7,063 nt of DNA, from NCBI GenBank assembly GCA_017988355.1, contig JAGNRX010000057.1, positions 1-7,063 of the forward strand. The letters run 5' to 3'. Positions 5,058 to 7,063 of the stretch are shown here, in pieces. How positions within the stretch are numbered: the first letter of the stretch is position 1; each line of letters starts with the position of its first letter. A program made the position numbers and the translations under genes. Origin of the DNA: Bacteroidales bacterium. GTDB lineage: Bacteria; Bacteroidota; Bacteroidia; Bacteroidales; P3. The notes beneath the pieces are model-generated. The model did no database searches, was not told the origin of the DNA, and saw nothing but the letters and a program-made list of their open reading frames with translations.

Positions 5058-7063
5058 ATGAACAAAGAAGAACTTGAAATACTTGGTGCCAAAGCTCATA
5101 ACTTACAGAACATTTCTTTGTCAATACCAAGGAATTCACTTGTAACAATTACAGGCTTAAGTGGTAGCGGTAAGTCATCATTAGCTTTTGATACAATTTA
5201 TGCAGAAGGACAAAGAAGATACTTGGAAACCTTCTCGGCATACATACGATATTTTATTGGCACAATCGAAAGGCCAAATGTTGAAAAAATCACAGGATTG
5301 TCTCCAGTTATATCCATAGAACAAAAAACTACTAACAAAAACCCTCGTTCCACAGTAGGGACAACAACAGAAATATACGATTTAATACGTTTGCTTTTCG
5401 CAAGAGTTGCTGATGCCTACTCCTTAAACACAGGAGAAAAGATGGTTAAGTATTCTGAAAAGCAGATTATTGATATAATTGAAACGAACTTCTTAGATAA
5501 GACTATTTTGGTATTAGCTCCATCTGTCAAAGGAAGAAAAGGACATTATAGAGAGTTGTTTCTCTCAACTGCAAAGAAAGGATTCTTAAAGGTTAGGGTT
5601 GATGGAAAGGTTTTAAACATTAGCACCGGAATGCAGCTTGACCGCTATAAGATTCACGATATTGAGATTGTGATTGACAAGATTAGAATTTCTCCTGAGA
5701 ATACAACAAGATTAAAAAAGTCTGTCGAAACTGCTTTCAAACAAGGCAACGGTACACTATTGATTTTAGATGAACAGACTAATGAAGCAAGATATCTAAG
5801 CCGTCAATTGATGTGTCCAACAACAGGAATTTCATATCCAGAGCCAGAACCCAATTCATTTTCTTTTAATTCCCCCTATGGCGCCTGCACATTTTGTAAT
5901 GGCTTAGGCGAAATGACACAGATAGATTTAAAAAAACTAATACCTGACGATACCAAATCATTAAACGAAGGGGGCTTAGCTCCACTTGGAAAACCAAATA
6001 AAGGTTCTTGGTTCACAAAACAACTTGAGGCACTTGGGAAGAAAATGGATTTCACTCTCGATATGCCAATAAAAGATATTAGTCAAGAAGCTATTCAAGT
6101 CTTGCTTTATGGGTCAGATATGGAGCTTGAAACCTATGATGCTAATCTTGGGATAAGGTCTTTGAGTAAGGATAAGTTCCAAGGGATAGTAAACTTTATC
6201 GATTCTCAAGTAGGGGATAACACTCCAGCTTCTATCCTTAAATGGGCTAATAGTTTTATGAATACTTCTAAATGTCCACACTGTGAGGGTAAGAGACTTA
6301 ATCCACAATCTCTTCAATTTAGAATTTTAGATAATAATATATCGGACTTAGTGGAAATGGATATCAAAGACCTTTCCCTTTGGTGCGAAACGATTTTAGA
6401 CAAATTAGATAAACGCAAGCAAGAGATTGCAAAAGAAATACTAAGAGAAATAAATACTAAGATAAACTTCCTCTTAGATGTTGGCTTGGGATATTTAAGT
6501 TTAAATAGAACAACAAGAACTCTTTCAGGAGGGGAAAGCCAGAGAATTAGACTTGCAACACAGATTGGTTCACAGCTGGTTAATGTTATGTATATCTTGG
6601 ATGAGCCAAGCATTGGTCTTCATCAGAAAGACAATATTAAACTTATTGGGGCTTTGAAAAAACTTAGAGATGCAGGCAATAGTGTTATTGTTGTTGAGCA
6701 CGATAAGGAAATGATATTGGAGTCAGATTGGATAACAGATATAGGGCCAGGAGCTGGTGTAAATGGGGGCAAGGTTATCTTCAACGGCAAACCTAAAGAC
6801 CTTCTTGAAGGAAATGTTAATTCAATTACAGGCGATTACCTAAAAGATATAAAGAAAATTGAGATACCAAACAAACTAAGAAAGGGGAGTGGAAAGAATA
6901 TTGAGTTAATTGGTTGCACAGGTAATAACTTAAAGAATGTTGATTTGAAAATCCCTCTTGGAATGCTTATCTGCGTTACAGGAGTTTCAGGAAGTGGGAA
7001 GTCTTCAATAATAAATAATACTCTCCACCCTATTCTTAATCAGTATTTCTTCCGTGCCGACAA
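5058..7063 (+). CDS. uvrA: Excinuclease ABC subunit UvrA, N-terminal 668 residues (cut by window end)
   Basis: UvrA is the dimeric ATPase that finds bulky DNA lesions and loads UvrB in nucleotide excision repair in the cytoplasm. Visible: first Walker A GLSGSGKSS (33-41), AEGQRRY, GLSPVISIEQKTT and NPRSTVGT, a CPHC pair (406-409) followed by EGKRL, the ABC signature LSGGESQR (489-496), Walker B ending ILDEPSIGLH with Asp515/Glu516, the H-loop VVEHDKEM, and the second Walker A GVSGSGKSS (642-650). Full-length UvrA has about 940 residues, so roughly 270 are missing, including the C-terminal zinc finger and the second signature. Oddity: the two N-terminal CxxCG sites are changed, to SLNTG at 122-126 and CPTTG at 253-257, although C277 and C280 remain. 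From memory this is typical of Bacteroidota UvrA. The start ATG gives the usual short N-terminus before the first beta strand. The frame is intact throughout. Confidence 0.97.
   Translation, partial: MNKEELEILGAKAHNLQNISLSIPRNSLVTITGLSGSGKSSLAFDTIYAEGQRRYLETFSAYIRYFIGTIERPNVEKITGLSPVISIEQKTTNKNPRSTVGTTTEIYDLIRLLFARVADAYSLNTGEKMVKYSEKQIIDIIETNFLDKTILVLAPSVKGRKGHYRELFLSTAKKGFLKVRVDGKVLNISTGMQLDRYKIHDIEIVIDKIRISPENTTRLKKSVETAFKQGNGTLLILDEQTNEARYLSRQLMCPTTGISYPEPEPNSFSFNSPYGACTFCNGLGEMTQIDLKKLIPDDTKSLNEGGLAPLGKPNKGSWFTKQLEALGKKMDFTLDMPIKDISQEAIQVLLYGSDMELETYDANLGIRSLSKDKFQGIVNFIDSQVGDNTPASILKWANSFMNTSKCPHCEGKRLNPQSLQFRILDNNISDLVEMDIKDLSLWCETILDKLDKRKQEIAKEILREINTKINFLLDVGLGYLSLNRTTRTLSGGESQRIRLATQIGSQLVNVMYILDEPSIGLHQKDNIKLIGALKKLRDAGNSVIVVEHDKEMILESDWITDIGPGAGVNGGKVIFNGKPKDLLEGNVNSITGDYLKDIKKIEIPNKLRKGSGKNIELIGCTGNNLKNVDLKIPLGMLICVTGVSGSGKSSIINNTLHPILNQYFFRAD

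Noticed and set aside
6114..6613. Two minus-strand open frames of 67 and 99 codons
   Set aside because: Both are antisense to uvrA across the CPHC and ABC signature regions, with no recognisable content.

Overview
The window looks like ordinary chromosomal DNA from an AT-rich member of the Bacteroidota, probably Bacteroidales. This rests on three observations. The promoters fit the phylum-specific TTTG-N19-TAnnTTTG pattern instead of the TTGACA/TATAAT pattern. IleS carries a GIHH version of the HIGH motif, and UvrA has lost N-terminal CxxC pairs; from memory, both are usual in this phylum. The coiled-coil lipoprotein has a C-terminal module I associate with Bacteroidales surface lipoproteins. 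No transposase, integrase, phage gene, CRISPR array or defence gene is visible.

Layout: (1) 1-2228, minus strand: N-terminal two thirds of isoleucyl-tRNA synthetase (ileS), running off the left edge, with a clear promoter at 2270-2300. (2) 2433-2592, plus strand: a single tRNA-Val(UAC) gene with its own near-ideal promoter and a Rho-independent terminator. ileS and the tRNA are divergently transcribed, and both serve translation. (3) 2593-2950: a gene-free gap filled mostly by a degenerate tandem array of about ten 21-22 bp units, whose middle forms a large imperfect palindrome. (4) 2951-3949, plus strand: a membrane-anchored MltD-like lytic transglycosylase, followed by a hairpin shared with the convergent next gene. 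(5) 4008-4874, minus strand: a coiled-coil lipoprotein of unknown function. (6) 5058-7063, plus strand: the first 668 codons of the excision-repair ATPase UvrA, cut by the right edge.

The genes do not form one operon. Each appears to have its own promoter, and the functions (tRNA charging, tRNA supply, cell-wall remodelling, envelope lipoprotein, DNA repair) are unrelated housekeeping roles. The most unusual element is the non-coding array at 2622-2833. It has one repeat register close to two helical turns of DNA, a common axis of symmetry for the central palindrome and a flanking 12-bp inverted repeat, and it lies between a terminator and the next promoter. I cannot assign it a function from sequence alone.
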